From CANIGN01 sp041391385 (GTDB lineage: Bacteria > Bdellovibrionota > UBA2428), in the NCBI GenBank assembly GCA_041391385.1, contig JAWKOD010000007.1:124001-188000 (forward strand): a stretch of DNA of 64,000 bases, read 5' to 3'. Below the pieces are notes generated by a model. That model ran no database searches, was not told the DNA's origin, and worked only from the letters and a program-made list of their open reading frames with translations. This document shows, piece after piece, positions 42,394-51,998 of the stretch (positions are counted from its first letter, which is position 1; every line of letters starts with the position of its first letter). The position numbers were made by a program, and so were the translations under genes.

Positions 42394-44982
42394 CTATCGA
42401 AGCGTAGCGCCTAATTTAGAGAGCTCTTTAATAACCCCGTCAATGTTGCGCTGAACATCTTCTTCAGCCAAAGTACGGTCTTGAGCTTGTAACAAAAGCC
42501 TAAAAGTAATCGAGAACGTCTCATCACTTGAATCCTTTTTATAAAGATCTACACAAGAGAGTTCTTTTAAATCAGGAGAAGATTTCTTTATGACCTTAAC
42601 CATCTCGTCGTGTTTTACGTTACTTTTTACTGTAAACGAAAGGTCACGCTCAACAACTGGAGTTAATGCAGGAGCCTGAACTTGATGACGAGGCTTAACC
42701 CCAAGCTTCTGAGATAATTCCTGAGAAGACTTCCAACTCCAGAGATCTTCATAAATTCTAATCTCACCCAAAGCGACCGGGAACTTCCAACCCGCAGGAA
42801 AGTTCATGACTTCACTTACAAGGCTTGGATGTAATTCGCCTACGAAACCTCGATACCCACGTAGAGCAGGAACAGAAACAAGCGCAGAGCGCCCAGGATG
42901 GAGGGCTGATAAGGGAATCCAAGACGGGATCTTCTTTTTATCTTCGTCACTTAGGGTCCAAAGTGCAACGAGCTCTATATTCTTCCAACGGCCATCACTT
43001 TTGAGAAGTTTCTGATGTAAAAGTTCCCATACCGACTTTGCATCAAAGTAGCCTCTGTATTCCTCACGGGCTGTAGATGTTTTATCTTGCAACCAAGTTT
43101 CTTCTTCACGGTGACCCATAAGGCCCCATGAAAAATGAAGTGATTCTTTTGTCTTTAGTTGTTTTTCTTTGAGCCCAGGCGTTCCTACTGTTTTTTCAAA
43201 AGCAGTTCCCACTTCAAAAATTTGCACTCGCTTTTGGCGCAGGCTTCCGTGACGTGACAAATTTTGAACAATACCAGGCAGCAAAGAAGGCCTAAGGTAC
43301 TTCCAATCTTCAGAAATAGGATTTTCTAACTGCTGTAAGTCACAGGTAGGCGCAAAGTTTTTCTTCTCTTGTTCAGAGATAAAGGCGTAAGGGGCAACTT
43401 CAACAAAATTCGACTCAACTCCAACAGTTCTAAAAACTTGAATTTGATCAAAAAGCGAAGTGGCTATCCCACTGAAGGACTTCTTTTGAATCGGATAACG
43501 AGAGGGAATCTTGTCATATCCATAAACGCGGGCAATTTCTTCGACGAGATCTATTTCACGAGACAAATCCCAACGATACGGAGGAACTTCTACAGTCAAA
43601 ACATTTGATGATTTTGGGTGACAATGAATCCCAGTGCACAACAAGGACTCCATTGCTTTTTCACTCGGAATTTCAAAGCCAAGCGTGCGCTGAACTTTTC
43701 TTAAATCTAAATTAATGGCTCTGTTATCAAAAAGCTTCTCGGCTTTATCTGCTTTAACAAGAACAAAAGAACCACGTCTACGGGCACCTAATTGCGATTT
43801 AAACAATGCACTTAAGCGACCAGCAGCGTGAATAACGCCTAGGGGATTTACTCCGCGTTCAAACCTATGTGCTGCATCGCTGATAATTTTATGTCTCTTA
43901 GCAGTTGCTCTCACAACTTCAGGATCAAAAAAAGCTGATTCCAAAACTACTCGTGTTGTTTTCTCAGTTACGCCGCTCTCTTTTGAACCCATAACCCCCG
44001 CAAGTGCAATGGGTTTTTCCATGTCCGCAATAATAAGATCTTCGGGATGAAGCGTTCTCTCAACACCATCAATTGTAGTCATTTTTTCGCCTTCTTTAGC
44101 AAAGCGAACAACTATTTTAGCTCCTACAATTTCATCAGCATCAAAAGTATGGGTTGGGTGACCCAACTCAAAAAGAACATAATTCGCAAGATCCACCACG
44201 GGATTATGCAAACGCTCAATTCCTAAAACTTTAAGCCGATCAATGAGTAATCTTGAATAATTCGTTTTAGAAAAGCCCTCAAAAAGCTGAGCACCATAAA
44301 GTGGGCACGCCTTCGGAGCCTGAACTTCAACTCGTATAACAGCAACATCAGCTTGCTGATCTTTCTCAATTTCATCTCTTTCGGGTTGCTTTAAGTCTGG
44401 CCAGTGATTGGCCTCGCCAAAGTAGCGTCTCAACTCACGAGCCATTCCCATAATTGACAAGCAATCGGATCTATCGGGCGTAAGTTCGAGTTCCCAAATT
44501 TCATCTCGAACTTCTACAGCATCTAAAAATCGTTGCCCTACAACCAAGGCATCAGGTAATTCCAAAATCCCCTCAGACTCCTTAGCAAGTCCAAGTTCGC
44601 TTTCACTGCAAATCATTCCAAATGAATCAACTCCTCGAATTTTTGCAGCCTTAATTTCTAAGCCACCCGGAAGCTTTGCTCCTACGGGAGCAAGTGCAAT
44701 GGTTAAGCCCGCTCGCACATTCGAGGCGCCACAAACAATTTGAAGCGTTTCATTTCCATTATTGACCTTACAAACATTCAAACGATCCGCTTGAGGATGC
44801 TTCGCTGTCTCAAGAACTTTTGCAACGATAATATCCTCAATGCCTTCGCCATGATTTTCGATATGTGCAATTTCTATCCCGGATAAAGGGAGCAAAGACC
44901 TGAGCTCAGCAACGCGTCTCCACTCAACGGCTGTTGGATTTATATCGTAAATTTCAAAGAGCCATTTCCATGAAATCTTCAT
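42394..44982 (-). CDS. pheT: Phenylalanyl-tRNA synthetase beta subunit
   Basis: Large subunit of the alpha2beta2 enzyme, 862 residues, slightly longer than usual. Order: tRNA-binding OB domain (about 40-160, with HPQADRLNVCKVNNG and IVCGASNVRAG), B3/B4 editing domain (about 215-400), B5, a catalytic-like core, and the C-terminal FDX-ACB domain (from about 760, PVVERDLSFTVKSNVKHDE). It overlaps pheS by four bases on the minus strand. Normal in all visible respects. Confidence 0.95.
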   Translation of the reverse strand: MKISWKWLFEIYDINPTAVEWRRVAELRSLLPLSGIEIAHIENHGEGIEDIIVAKVLETAKHPQADRLNVCKVNNGNETLQIVCGASNVRAGLTIALAPVGAKLPGGLEIKAAKIRGVDSFGMICSESELGLAKESEGILELPDALVVGQRFLDAVEVRDEIWELELTPDRSDCLSIMGMARELRRYFGEANHWPDLKQPERDEIEKDQQADVAVIRVEVQAPKACPLYGAQLFEGFSKTNYSRLLIDRLKVLGIERLHNPVVDLANYVLFELGHPTHTFDADEIVGAKIVVRFAKEGEKMTTIDGVERTLHPEDLIIADMEKPIALAGVMGSKESGVTEKTTRVVLESAFFDPEVVRATAKRHKIISDAAHRFERGVNPLGVIHAAGRLSALFKSQLGARRRGSFVLVKADKAEKLFDNRAINLDLRKVQRTLGFEIPSEKAMESLLCTGIHCHPKSSNVLTVEVPPYRWDLSREIDLVEEIARVYGYDKIPSRYPIQKKSFSGIATSLFDQIQVFRTVGVESNFVEVAPYAFISEQEKKNFAPTCDLQQLENPISEDWKYLRPSLLPGIVQNLSRHGSLRQKRVQIFEVGTAFEKTVGTPGLKEKQLKTKESLHFSWGLMGHREEETWLQDKTSTAREEYRGYFDAKSVWELLHQKLLKSDGRWKNIELVALWTLSDEDKKKIPSWIPLSALHPGRSALVSVPALRGYRGFVGELHPSLVSEVMNFPAGWKFPVALGEIRIYEDLWSWKSSQELSQKLGVKPRHQVQAPALTPVVERDLSFTVKSNVKHDEMVKVIKKSSPDLKELSCVDLYKKDSSDETFSITFRLLLQAQDRTLAEEDVQRNIDGVIKELSKLGATLR

Positions 44983-46007
44983 GTAAACTCCTTTAAAAAT
45001 CTCTGATCACTCTCGAAAAATGCGCGTAAATCATTCACGCCGTATTTGAGCATCGTCATACGCTCAAGGCCCATACCAAACGCAAAGCCCGACCATTCTT
45101 CAGGATTTAAATCGACGGCCTTGAAGACTTCAGGGTCAACCATTCCGCATCCACCGATTTCAATCCAACCTGTATTCTTACAAGTACGACACCCTTTTTG
45201 ATTACAAAAAACACAGGCCATATCCACTTCTGCAGAAGGCTCTGTAAAAGGAAAAAACGAAGGGCGAAGCCTGACTCCTAAACTTGCGCCAAAAAATTCT
45301 TTAACCATATGATCTAAGAGTCCCTTGAGGTCTCCCATCACAACATCTTTATCAATGAGGAGCCCCTCTATTTGATGAAACATCGGAGAATGTGTGGGGT
45401 CATAATCGCTACGATAAACCCTCCCCGGACATATCATCCGTATGGGTGGCTTTTGCATAAGCATTGTGCGAATTTGCACAGGTGATGTATGAGTACGCAT
45501 AACGAGTTCTTTTTCGCCTGCAATGTAAAAAGTATCTTGCATGGCACGTGCGGGATGATTTTTGGGCATATTGAGTGCATCGAAATTAAAAAATTCGTGT
45601 TCAACTTCAGGCCCTAATTCCACAACAAATCCACACTTAGAAAAGATATCAACTAGCTCTTTTTGAACTTTCCAAACAGGATGCTCACAACCTTGTAAAA
45701 ACTTTACTCCAGGCAGGGTAACGTCAATGCGCTCTTTTTGAAGTTGCTCATCAAGCGACTTAGTTGCCAAAACCTTATGCTTCTCTTCAAGAGATGTTTC
45801 GACTTTTGTTTTTAATTCATTAATTTTAGCCCCAAGGGCTTTTCGTTCAGTATCGGGCACAGAACCAAGAGTTCTTAGCTTAGCTGGGATATGGCCTTTT
45901 TTGCCCATCCATTCAACGCGTAACGTTTCTAATGATGATAAATCCGTCGCACTCGCAAGCTGAGAATCAAAGAGTTTCGACAGTTCTTCTAATGAGATAT
46001 CCCCCAC
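44979..46007 (-). CDS. pheS: Phenylalanyl-tRNA synthetase alpha subunit
   Basis: Catalytic subunit, 342 residues. Motif 1 region: GPEVEHEFFNFDALNMPKNH; motif 2: VYRSDYDPTHSPMFHQIEG; motif 3: GFAFGMGLERMTM. Four cysteines in VFCNQKGCRTCKNTGW form a zinc-like knot seen in some PheS. The N-terminal coiled-coil is present. It is followed by pheT with a four-base overlap and preceded by rplT 39 bases upstream. Confidence 0.95.
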   Translation of the reverse strand: MGDISLEELSKLFDSQLASATDLSSLETLRVEWMGKKGHIPAKLRTLGSVPDTERKALGAKINELKTKVETSLEEKHKVLATKSLDEQLQKERIDVTLPGVKFLQGCEHPVWKVQKELVDIFSKCGFVVELGPEVEHEFFNFDALNMPKNHPARAMQDTFYIAGEKELVMRTHTSPVQIRTMLMQKPPIRMICPGRVYRSDYDPTHSPMFHQIEGLLIDKDVVMGDLKGLLDHMVKEFFGASLGVRLRPSFFPFTEPSAEVDMACVFCNQKGCRTCKNTGWIEIGGCGMVDPEVFKAVDLNPEEWSGFAFGMGLERMTMLKYGVNDLRAFFESDQRFLKEFT

Positions 46008-46046
46008 AACTCAAATCCTACCCAAGAAATATCCTTAGTAAAAGGA

Positions 46047-46403
46047 CTAGTTCAAAGAAGATTTAACAGTATCAAGGATTGCTTTAAAACTAGCAGGATC
46101 GCGAAGTGCAATATCTGCAAGAACTTTTCTGTCTAAGCCGATGTCACCTTTAACAAGTGCACCAATGAGCTTTGAGTAGGAAGTTCCTTCGTTTTTACAA
46201 GCAGCTGCAATACGCTGAATCCACAATCCACGGAAGTCTTGTTTTTTAACTTTTCTATCGCGAAATGCATATTTCAGAGCTCGTGTATAAGCTTCGTATG
46301 CTTTTGAAAATGAACGACTTGCTGAGTTTCTGAAACCCTCAGTCGCTTTAAGAACTTTTTTGTGTCTTCTTCTAGTTTTAAATCCACCACGTGCGCGTGC
46401 CAT
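46047..46403 (-). CDS. rplT: Ribosomal protein L20
   Basis: A 118-residue bL20, needed for 50S assembly. ARARGGFKTRRRHKKVLKAT at the N-terminus is diagnostic, and FRGLWIQRIAAACKNEGTSYS follows. It sits between rpmI and pheS as in many bacteria. In other species L20 represses its own operon by binding the leader; no L20-like fold is obvious in the 46627-46840 gap. Confidence 0.97.
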   Translation of the reverse strand: MARARGGFKTRRRHKKVLKATEGFRNSASRSFSKAYEAYTRALKYAFRDRKVKKQDFRGLWIQRIAAACKNEGTSYSKLIGALVKGDIGLDRKVLADIALRDPASFKAILDTVKSSLN

Positions 46404-46428
46404 ATGTTACTCCTTTTAAACCTTGAAC

Positions 46429-46626
46429 CTATAAGTACGGAATGAGTCGAGCGATTCTATGCTCGAGACTCGCGTCCACGTAAGCAGATTGATGTAATCT
46501 GCGAAGTCTACTGTTTGTTTTACCTAAGAGTAAGTGACGAGTGTTACGCTGTCCGCGCTTAATTTTGCCACTAGCTGTTTTGCTAAAACGTTTTTTTGCT
46601 CCAGAATGTGATTTTAGTTTTGGCAT
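46429..46626 (-). CDS. rpmI: Ribosomal protein L35
   Basis: A 65-residue bL35 with the expected MPKLKSHSGAKKRFSKTASG start and a basic core. First gene of the rpmI-rplT-pheS-pheT-merR cluster. Its partner infC lies more than 7 kb away, beyond a block of opposite-strand genes. TTAAGTTT-rich leader and a run of eight G on the minus strand (C8 at 46675-46682) precede it. Confidence 0.95.
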   Translation of the reverse strand: MPKLKSHSGAKKRFSKTASGKIKRGQRNTRHLLLGKTNSRLRRLHQSAYVDASLEHRIARLIPYL

Positions 46627-46840
46627 ATCTACTTCTTCTAAACCTTATAAATTAGGGGTTAAAGATGCCATGTTCCCCCCCCAATATCAAGGCAATGATA
46701 GAAGAAAAGCAGAATAATTTTAAGCACCCACCCCCTGCGAGCAAGCTTAAGACGGCCCTCGTCAAAGAGGCTATTTTCAAGTTTTTAGCCTTTACAGAGC
46801 CTAGCCTTTAGATTCCTTCTACCCTAAACTAGCCCCTAAG

Positions 46841-48704
46841 ATGAAGTCTAAATCCGCAAAAAATCCAGAGCTCAATCCAACAGTGATTGGAATTGGCATA
46901 CTCCTAGGAGTCCTTCTCACCGCTGCAAACGTCTATCTTGGCCTCTATGCAGGTATGACCGTGGCAGCCTCAATTCCAGCCGCCGTGATATCGATGGCCA
47001 TCTATTCGGGTATTCTCAAAAAGAAAAACGCCGTCCTCGAGAGTAACATCGTTCAAACCATGGCCAGCGCAGGAGAATCCCTTGCCGCAGGTATCATATT
47101 CACCGTTCCAGCCTTAGTTATTATAGGAACATGGAACGAGTTTAAATTCTGGCCCACGACACTTATAGCCATCTCAGGAGGCCTTCTCGGCATCCTTTTT
47201 ATGATCCCGCTCAGAAAAGCACTCATCACAGAGAACAAAGAGCTCCAATATCCCGAAGGAATTGCCTGTGCGGCTGTTCTTAAATCTGGCGATTCCTCTG
47301 CAAATAAAAACTCATTTGCACAAATTGTAAGGGGCTTTATCGTTGGAGCGTCTTTCAAGTTTCTTGCAAGTGCATTGGCCGTTTTCAAAGGCACTGTGGA
47401 ATATGCCCACCGTATAGGTGATAGAAACTTTTACATCGGATCAGATGTATCTCCCGCACTCGTCGCGGTGGGGTACATTGTAAACTGGCAAAATCGCTAC
47501 CCTCATGATCATAGGAGGAGCTATCGGTTGGATGGTAGGAATTCCCCTATTAGGCAGCCCCGGGGATCTTCTCAACGGTGATGCTATGGATGCAGCGTGG
47601 ACACTCTGGTCTACCAAAATCCGCTACCTTGGTGTGGGCGCTATGGTCATAGCGGGTATCCAATCCATTTTTCTTGTAAGAAGAGGCATTAAAGACGGCG
47701 TGGGCAGCATGCTTTCTGAATACAAAAATCCCACTTCTAAAACAGACAAAGACCGCAACATCAGTCTCATGAGCATGGGTATTTTGTTCAGTATTTGTCT
47801 TGCGATTATTTTTGGCCTTTATCAATATCTTTTGAACAACTGGGGATTGAGTTTTTTAACAACCATCATCATGGTTATCATGAGCTTCTTTCTCGTTGCT
47901 GTAGCAAGTTACATTGTTGGACTTGTTGGAAGCTCCAATAGCCCCGTATCGGGAATGACGATATCTGCACTCTTAGTGACAGGCGCTCTGCTTTTAGTTT
48001 TCGGATATCAGGGAGAATCTGCCATCCTCGCTACACTCGGCGTTGCAGCAGTAGTTTGCTGTGCAACCTGCACATCAGGTGACGTGTGCCAAGATTTAAA
48101 AACTGGCTCACTTGTAGGAGCAAGTCCCAGAGCTCAGCAAATTGCAGAAGTCATTGGGGTTGTTATTCCTGCTTTTGTTATTGCTCCTGTGCTCACTCTT
48201 CTTCACAAAGCATACGTTATTGGAGAAGGACTCAAAGCCCCTCAAGCCGTCCTCTTTGCAAACTTAACCCAAGGTATCTTTGGCCACGGTGATGTACCCA
48301 AAGATCTTATTACCTACGGAGTTATACTTGGCTTGATTGTTATAGCTATAGATGAACTTATTTTACGTCCGAGAAAATCTAGCTTCCGCCTCCATCTCAT
48401 GGCAATGGCAGTTGGTATTTACCTTCCGCTTTCATTAACCTTTCCCATCTTTTTAGGCGGAATTATTCGTCACATGATTGAAAGAAAACAAAAGAAACAC
48501 AAAACACCTGAAAACGAAGGGGGTGTTCTTTTAGCCAGCGGCCTCATTGCAGGTGAATCCATTATGGGCGTATTGATCGCTATTCTCATTGTAACGAATA
48601 TCGATTTAAAACTGAGCTTTTTGAGCAATACAGTCGTTGAACTCGCCTCTCTCGTAGGACTACTTGGCTTCTTGTTCTACTTTAAAAAACACGCTGCTAA
48701 ATAA
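46841..48704 (+). pseudogene. Oligopeptide transporter, OPT family, split by one frameshift
   Basis: A proton-coupled peptide or metal-chelate importer of about 620 residues. The first part (to 47581) has the OPT signature at its start (NPTVIGIGILLGVLLTAANV, then YLGLYAGMTVAASIPAAV) and runs to VGYIVNWQ before drifting off as NRYPHDHRRS and stopping. The second part, open from ATG 47505, begins MIIGGAIGWMVGIPLLGSP and carries CCATCTSGDVCQDLKTGSLV, the second family mark. Dropping one A from the A4 run at 47490-47493 joins them as VNWQIATLMIIGG. About fourteen helices. Most likely one gene with a read error, or newly inactivated. The partial overlap argues against two native genes. Confidence 0.85.
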
Positions 48705-48705
48705 A

Positions 48706-48969
48706 ATGAAAACAAAGCTTTGGTTTAAAAGGAAAATATATGGATGGGGTTGGACCCCATCCACTTGGCAAGGCTATTTGAGCACAATCACGTATGTCAT
48801 TCTTACGCTTGCACCTGCCTTGATAGAGACTCAATACATTAAAGAACACACTTTTTGCTATACGGGCTATGTCGCCCTTCTCACAGCAGCCCTCATTGCT
48901 ATTTGCTATAAAAAAGGTGAAAAACCACGTTGGCAATGGGGTAAGAAAACACCCCAAAACAGCGATTAA
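48706..48969 (+). CDS. Small two-helix membrane protein
   Basis: An 87-residue protein beginning two bases after the OPT stop. Residues 1-18 (KTKLWFKRKIYGWGWTPSTW) form a conserved-looking aromatic N-terminus, then two hydrophobic segments (about 24-40 and 50-68) and a basic tail. Similar small proteins with the GWGWTPSTWQG motif are widespread and uncharacterised. It may be co-expressed with the transporter. An earlier in-frame start at 48664 overlaps the OPT gene and is unlikely. Confidence 0.6.
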   Translation: MKTKLWFKRKIYGWGWTPSTWQGYLSTITYVILTLAPALIETQYIKEHTFCYTGYVALLTAALIAICYKKGEKPRWQWGKKTPQNSD

Positions 48970-48974
48970 TGCCA

Positions 48975-48991
48975 TTTTTACGAAGTAAAAA
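48975..48991. promoter_or_regulatory. 17-bp palindrome upstream of tetR, shared operator
   Basis: TTTTTAC-GAA-GTAAAAA is a perfect palindrome with a three-base centre. It sits six bases before the TTGACG -35 box (48997-49002) of the TetR gene. The same arms, with centre AAT, recur at 51139-51155. Confidence 0.65.
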
Positions 48992-49032
48992 GTGTTTTGA
49001 CGCGGGGTGTTTTTTTTGATACACATAGACCT

Positions 49033-49677
49033 GTGTCCACACACAATCAGTCTAAAAATCAGCAGCTTATAGCCGAACTATTAAGTCAGAATACGGCAGC
49101 TCAATCGACAAAGGCAACGATACTAGAGGCCTACCTTAAAATTGCAGTAAAAGAAGGTACTACAGCATTATCTCTTACACGTTTAGCTGAAGAGCTAAAC
49201 ATATCCAAACAACTCGTTCGTTATCATGTGCCAGATCTCGACCAAGCCGCACTCGAGTTATTTAAAATAACTGCGCTCACAGGAGCTAGCTTCACTCAAA
49301 AAAGTATTGAGGGCGTGATTCGTTGGGAAGAAAAAGTTCTTTCGTGGATTCATGCAACCTTTGATTGGGTTGTAGCCTATCCTGATTTTGCGAAATTTCT
49401 ACTCTTTATGTATCACAGAGCAAGTGTAGATACTGAAGTTAAAGAACTTCACTCTAAAATTGTAAATACTGGCCGAAATAGATTGAAAGAAGTCATTAAC
49501 TCTTGCCCCAAGAAAAATATTCAAAATAATTCGACTCAGCTTACACTTATTATCCACCAGCTCATAACCGCCGCTCTCATTGAAATGCTTTCGATGAACG
49601 ATATAAAAAACCAAGCTTCCTACAAAAAAACCTTTATTCTTTCTACGGAATACATCTTAGGGACTCGATTGAAATAA
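49033..49677 (+). CDS. TetR-family regulator
   Basis: About 214 residues. I chose GTG 49033 because TTGACG (48997-49002), a 17-base spacer and TACACA (49020-49025) lie just upstream, leaving seven bases to the start; the earlier TTG 48997 would lie on the -35 box. Helix-turn-helix: LSLTRLAEELNISKQLVRYH (about residues 43-62), then a TetR ligand domain. The next gene begins directly after its stop, so they are an operon. It probably binds TTTTTACNNNGTAAAAA upstream of itself and of the lipoprotein gene. An ACACA/TGTGT pair also flanks its start. Ligand unknown. Confidence 0.82.
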   Translation: MSTHNQSKNQQLIAELLSQNTAAQSTKATILEAYLKIAVKEGTTALSLTRLAEELNISKQLVRYHVPDLDQAALELFKITALTGASFTQKSIEGVIRWEEKVLSWIHATFDWVVAYPDFAKFLLFMYHRASVDTEVKELHSKIVNTGRNRLKEVINSCPKKNIQNNSTQLTLIIHQLITAALIEMLSMNDIKNQASYKKTFILSTEYILGTRLK

Positions 49678-51120
49678 ATGAAAAAAATCATCTTCAGCCT
49701 TTTCTTGATAACTCTTGCTTGGTCAGATGATGAAAGCGACATTCCCCAAGTACGATCAGAACTAAATGTACCCTTCTATTACACAATCAACGGAGGACCT
49801 GATATTTCATTCGCAGAAGAAATGCTCGGTCCTTTTAGAGCTTTTTTGGGAACTCAGTATTTTAACAAACCCAAAGTCTCTGACACACTCACTATCTATG
49901 CTGCAACTCTAAAAGAAAAAAATGGCACTGAAATATCTCGAGGGCTTACTCCAATGATGTGTCTGGAAAAAGCTGACATTTGCGCTTTGATAAAAGCAAC
50001 CCCCACCCTCGACGAACCCAAAACAATCACTTTCCTCGAAGAATTACTTATTCCCCTGAAAGACAATTACTCTCTTGAAGATTTAAAGCAAGGCTACCTA
50101 ACTCTAGAAAATCTTCTTGGAAGCATAAAAGCAGCTTTCATCATAAGTCACCTACATATACTCTCAGTTTCTGAACTCATTCAAGTAGCTGGATATAAGT
50201 CACATGAAGAGTTTTTAGTTCTAAGACGCTTTGGTTATATTCGAAATCGTATGCAGGGAATGAACCAAGTAGAAGAGATGCATACCGATTTAATTCTATT
50301 TGATTCTACCCACCCCTACGTACCTGGCTGGATGCCTCCACCCGCTTTTAGTGAGCAAGATTCACAACTCACCTTTGAATATAACAACTACCCTAGGACC
50401 ACACAGGAACTCAGGTTTATGTGGGGGCAGTTCTCTGATCGTTTTCATAAGTTGGCACTAACTCACTACGAAAATGAAAGGATAAAAGGACAGCGACAAA
50501 TTTTTACAGAGCACCTATTGCAACAGCTTCGACAAGACAATCAATCAATTGATTTAGAAAGAGCCTTTTTCTTTACGGTTGAAAACTACTCAACCGAACA
50601 ACTCCACGCTACTCTTGCACTCATTGATGGCGATACGCGTGCCAGAGCCAACACAACAAGCGGACTCTACGAAGTTCCAGTAGTCAGGAACATACTCAAT
50701 AAATCGCCCTCCTTTAATCTACGTAAAAAGTTTGGTGGGCGCCATGTCTTTGAAGTTCATTCACTTGCAAAAGATCCCAAAAAACTCAAAGAAATACCCC
50801 TTGAGAGTCTTGCACTTCTCATCGCCGAGCACTTGGATATAAATAATTTTTCAAGTAGTGTTCTACTTGTTCAAACGGATGCCGTAGGTGCAAGACGATT
50901 TAAAAAGTTTGGCTTTTCAATAGACAAAGAGGCTTCAGCCATACTCGGTGGAGAGATGCGAGTCCTTACGGTTTTAGCTTCTAATTTTATTCGGGAAACA
51001 CGCAAACTCTACCCAGTTAAAGGACATATAAACATTGCCCTCCCCAATCCACTCTCAAAACGTTTTTCTCGTCCAGCAATTGATTCCGCTTGTCTCTTAA
51101 AATTAAGAGGCGAATTGTAA
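49678..51120 (+). CDS. Exported protein of unknown function, TetR operon
   Basis: A 480-residue protein beginning immediately after tetR. The N-terminus has a short, weak signal (IIFSLFLITLAWS). The C-terminal 150 residues (VFEVHSLAKDPKK, SLALLIAEHLDI, VLLVQTDAVGARRFKKFGFSI) look like an acyltransferase-type (GNAT-like) fold in the style of N-acyl amino acid synthases, but this is a weak impression. The middle part is acidic and unrecognised. Cysteines are few. Operon position implies control by the same TetR. No function is claimed. Confidence 0.6.
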   Translation: MKKIIFSLFLITLAWSDDESDIPQVRSELNVPFYYTINGGPDISFAEEMLGPFRAFLGTQYFNKPKVSDTLTIYAATLKEKNGTEISRGLTPMMCLEKADICALIKATPTLDEPKTITFLEELLIPLKDNYSLEDLKQGYLTLENLLGSIKAAFIISHLHILSVSELIQVAGYKSHEEFLVLRRFGYIRNRMQGMNQVEEMHTDLILFDSTHPYVPGWMPPPAFSEQDSQLTFEYNNYPRTTQELRFMWGQFSDRFHKLALTHYENERIKGQRQIFTEHLLQQLRQDNQSIDLERAFFFTVENYSTEQLHATLALIDGDTRARANTTSGLYEVPVVRNILNKSPSFNLRKKFGGRHVFEVHSLAKDPKKLKEIPLESLALLIAEHLDINNFSSSVLLVQTDAVGARRFKKFGFSIDKEASAILGGEMRVLTVLASNFIRETRKLYPVKGHINIALPNPLSKRFSRPAIDSACLLKLRGEL

Positions 51121-51138
51121 TCATTTTAACTAGCACGG

Positions 51139-51173
51139 TTTTTACAATGTAAAAATTTACTTTACAATGTAAA
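51139..51173 (+). promoter_or_regulatory. Two tandem palindromes over the lipoprotein promoter
   Basis: TTTTTAC-AAT-GTAAAAA (51139-51155) and TTTAC-AAT-GTAAA (51161-51173), 20 bases centre to centre. The first overlaps a TTTACA -35 (51141-51146) and the second a TACAAT -10 (51163-51168), so a bound regulator would cover the whole promoter. The arms match the palindrome before tetR. Confidence 0.7.
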
Positions 51174-51209
51174 AGTATCATTTTATGACCATGCAGCAAA
51201 GGAAAGCAT

Positions 51210-51986
51210 ATGGTCAAAAAAAGAATAAACAAATCACTTAAGATAATCCCTCAGTCTGGGCTTATAGCCCTCTTCACTCTTAGCAGCTGCGGAACCTTTA
51301 AGGTTCGCAATAAAGACAACGCTCAAGTATCGAGCATTAAAACTGTAGCGCTTGTCGGAATGGATGTTGTGGAGCCTGTTCCCAAGGAGTTAGGTCTAAA
51401 TTTAGGAAGCGGCAAAGTAGAGGCCGACTCTGCAGGTGGCATCGGAAAGTTTCAGCAGAAATCCTCTCACGTCGAAGCCATGTACCAGGAACTCCACCGA
51501 GCCTTAGGGCTTCGTCTCAAATGGAAAGTCCTTCCCAAACAAAGCATGATCAACAATGCAGGATACAAAGCTGCGTACACAAAAACTATGAAGGGCTGGC
51601 AAAACAAAATGCCTCCAGGACAAAACCAAGCACAATACGTTGTTGAAGATGTCTTAGATTACGACGCCCTAAGAATTATGGGACAAGACGGGCGAGACAA
51701 ACTCATAAGTGACCTGGGAGTTAACGCCATAATGGTCGCTAAAGTTTACATAACCCTTGGAGGCACTTCTATTATGGGATTCGGTCCTCGCCATCCAAAA
51801 TCAACTCTAACTTTTCAAGTGTACAAAAAAGGTATCGAAGCTCCCGTTTGGTTTGATGGAAACGTAGAAGGCAAAGAAGGCGATTCTGTAGGTGCTACAG
51901 GGCTTTGGAGCGTAGAAAAACTTCACAAAGAAGGTTTGGATTCAGCAATCGACGCTTTTTCAAAAATAGCTCAAGAAAGAAAATAA
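51210..51986 (+). CDS. Lipoprotein of unknown function, TetR-regulated candidate
   Basis: A 258-residue lipoprotein; the signal ends at a lipobox LSSCGTF (Cys after LFTLSS). The mature chain has no recognised domain. It contains conserved-looking GIGKFQQKSSHVEAMYQELH, a LGVNAIMVAKVYITLGG strand region, and a C-terminal amphipathic helix. The start ATG 51210 follows AAAGGAAAG. Its promoter carries two TetR-type palindromes. Twelve bases after it the beta-barrel gene begins, so the two likely form an envelope operon. Confidence 0.7.
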   Translation: MVKKRINKSLKIIPQSGLIALFTLSSCGTFKVRNKDNAQVSSIKTVALVGMDVVEPVPKELGLNLGSGKVEADSAGGIGKFQQKSSHVEAMYQELHRALGLRLKWKVLPKQSMINNAGYKAAYTKTMKGWQNKMPPGQNQAQYVVEDVLDYDALRIMGQDGRDKLISDLGVNAIMVAKVYITLGGTSIMGFGPRHPKSTLTFQVYKKGIEAPVWFDGNVEGKEGDSVGATGLWSVEKLHKEGLDSAIDAFSKIAQERK

Positions 51987-51998
51987 AAAGGAAATAAA

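Noticed and set aside
46675..46682. C8 run upstream of rpmI as a phase-variable switch
   Set aside because: It lies about 50 bases before the start, outside the ribosome site, with no coding effect of a length change.
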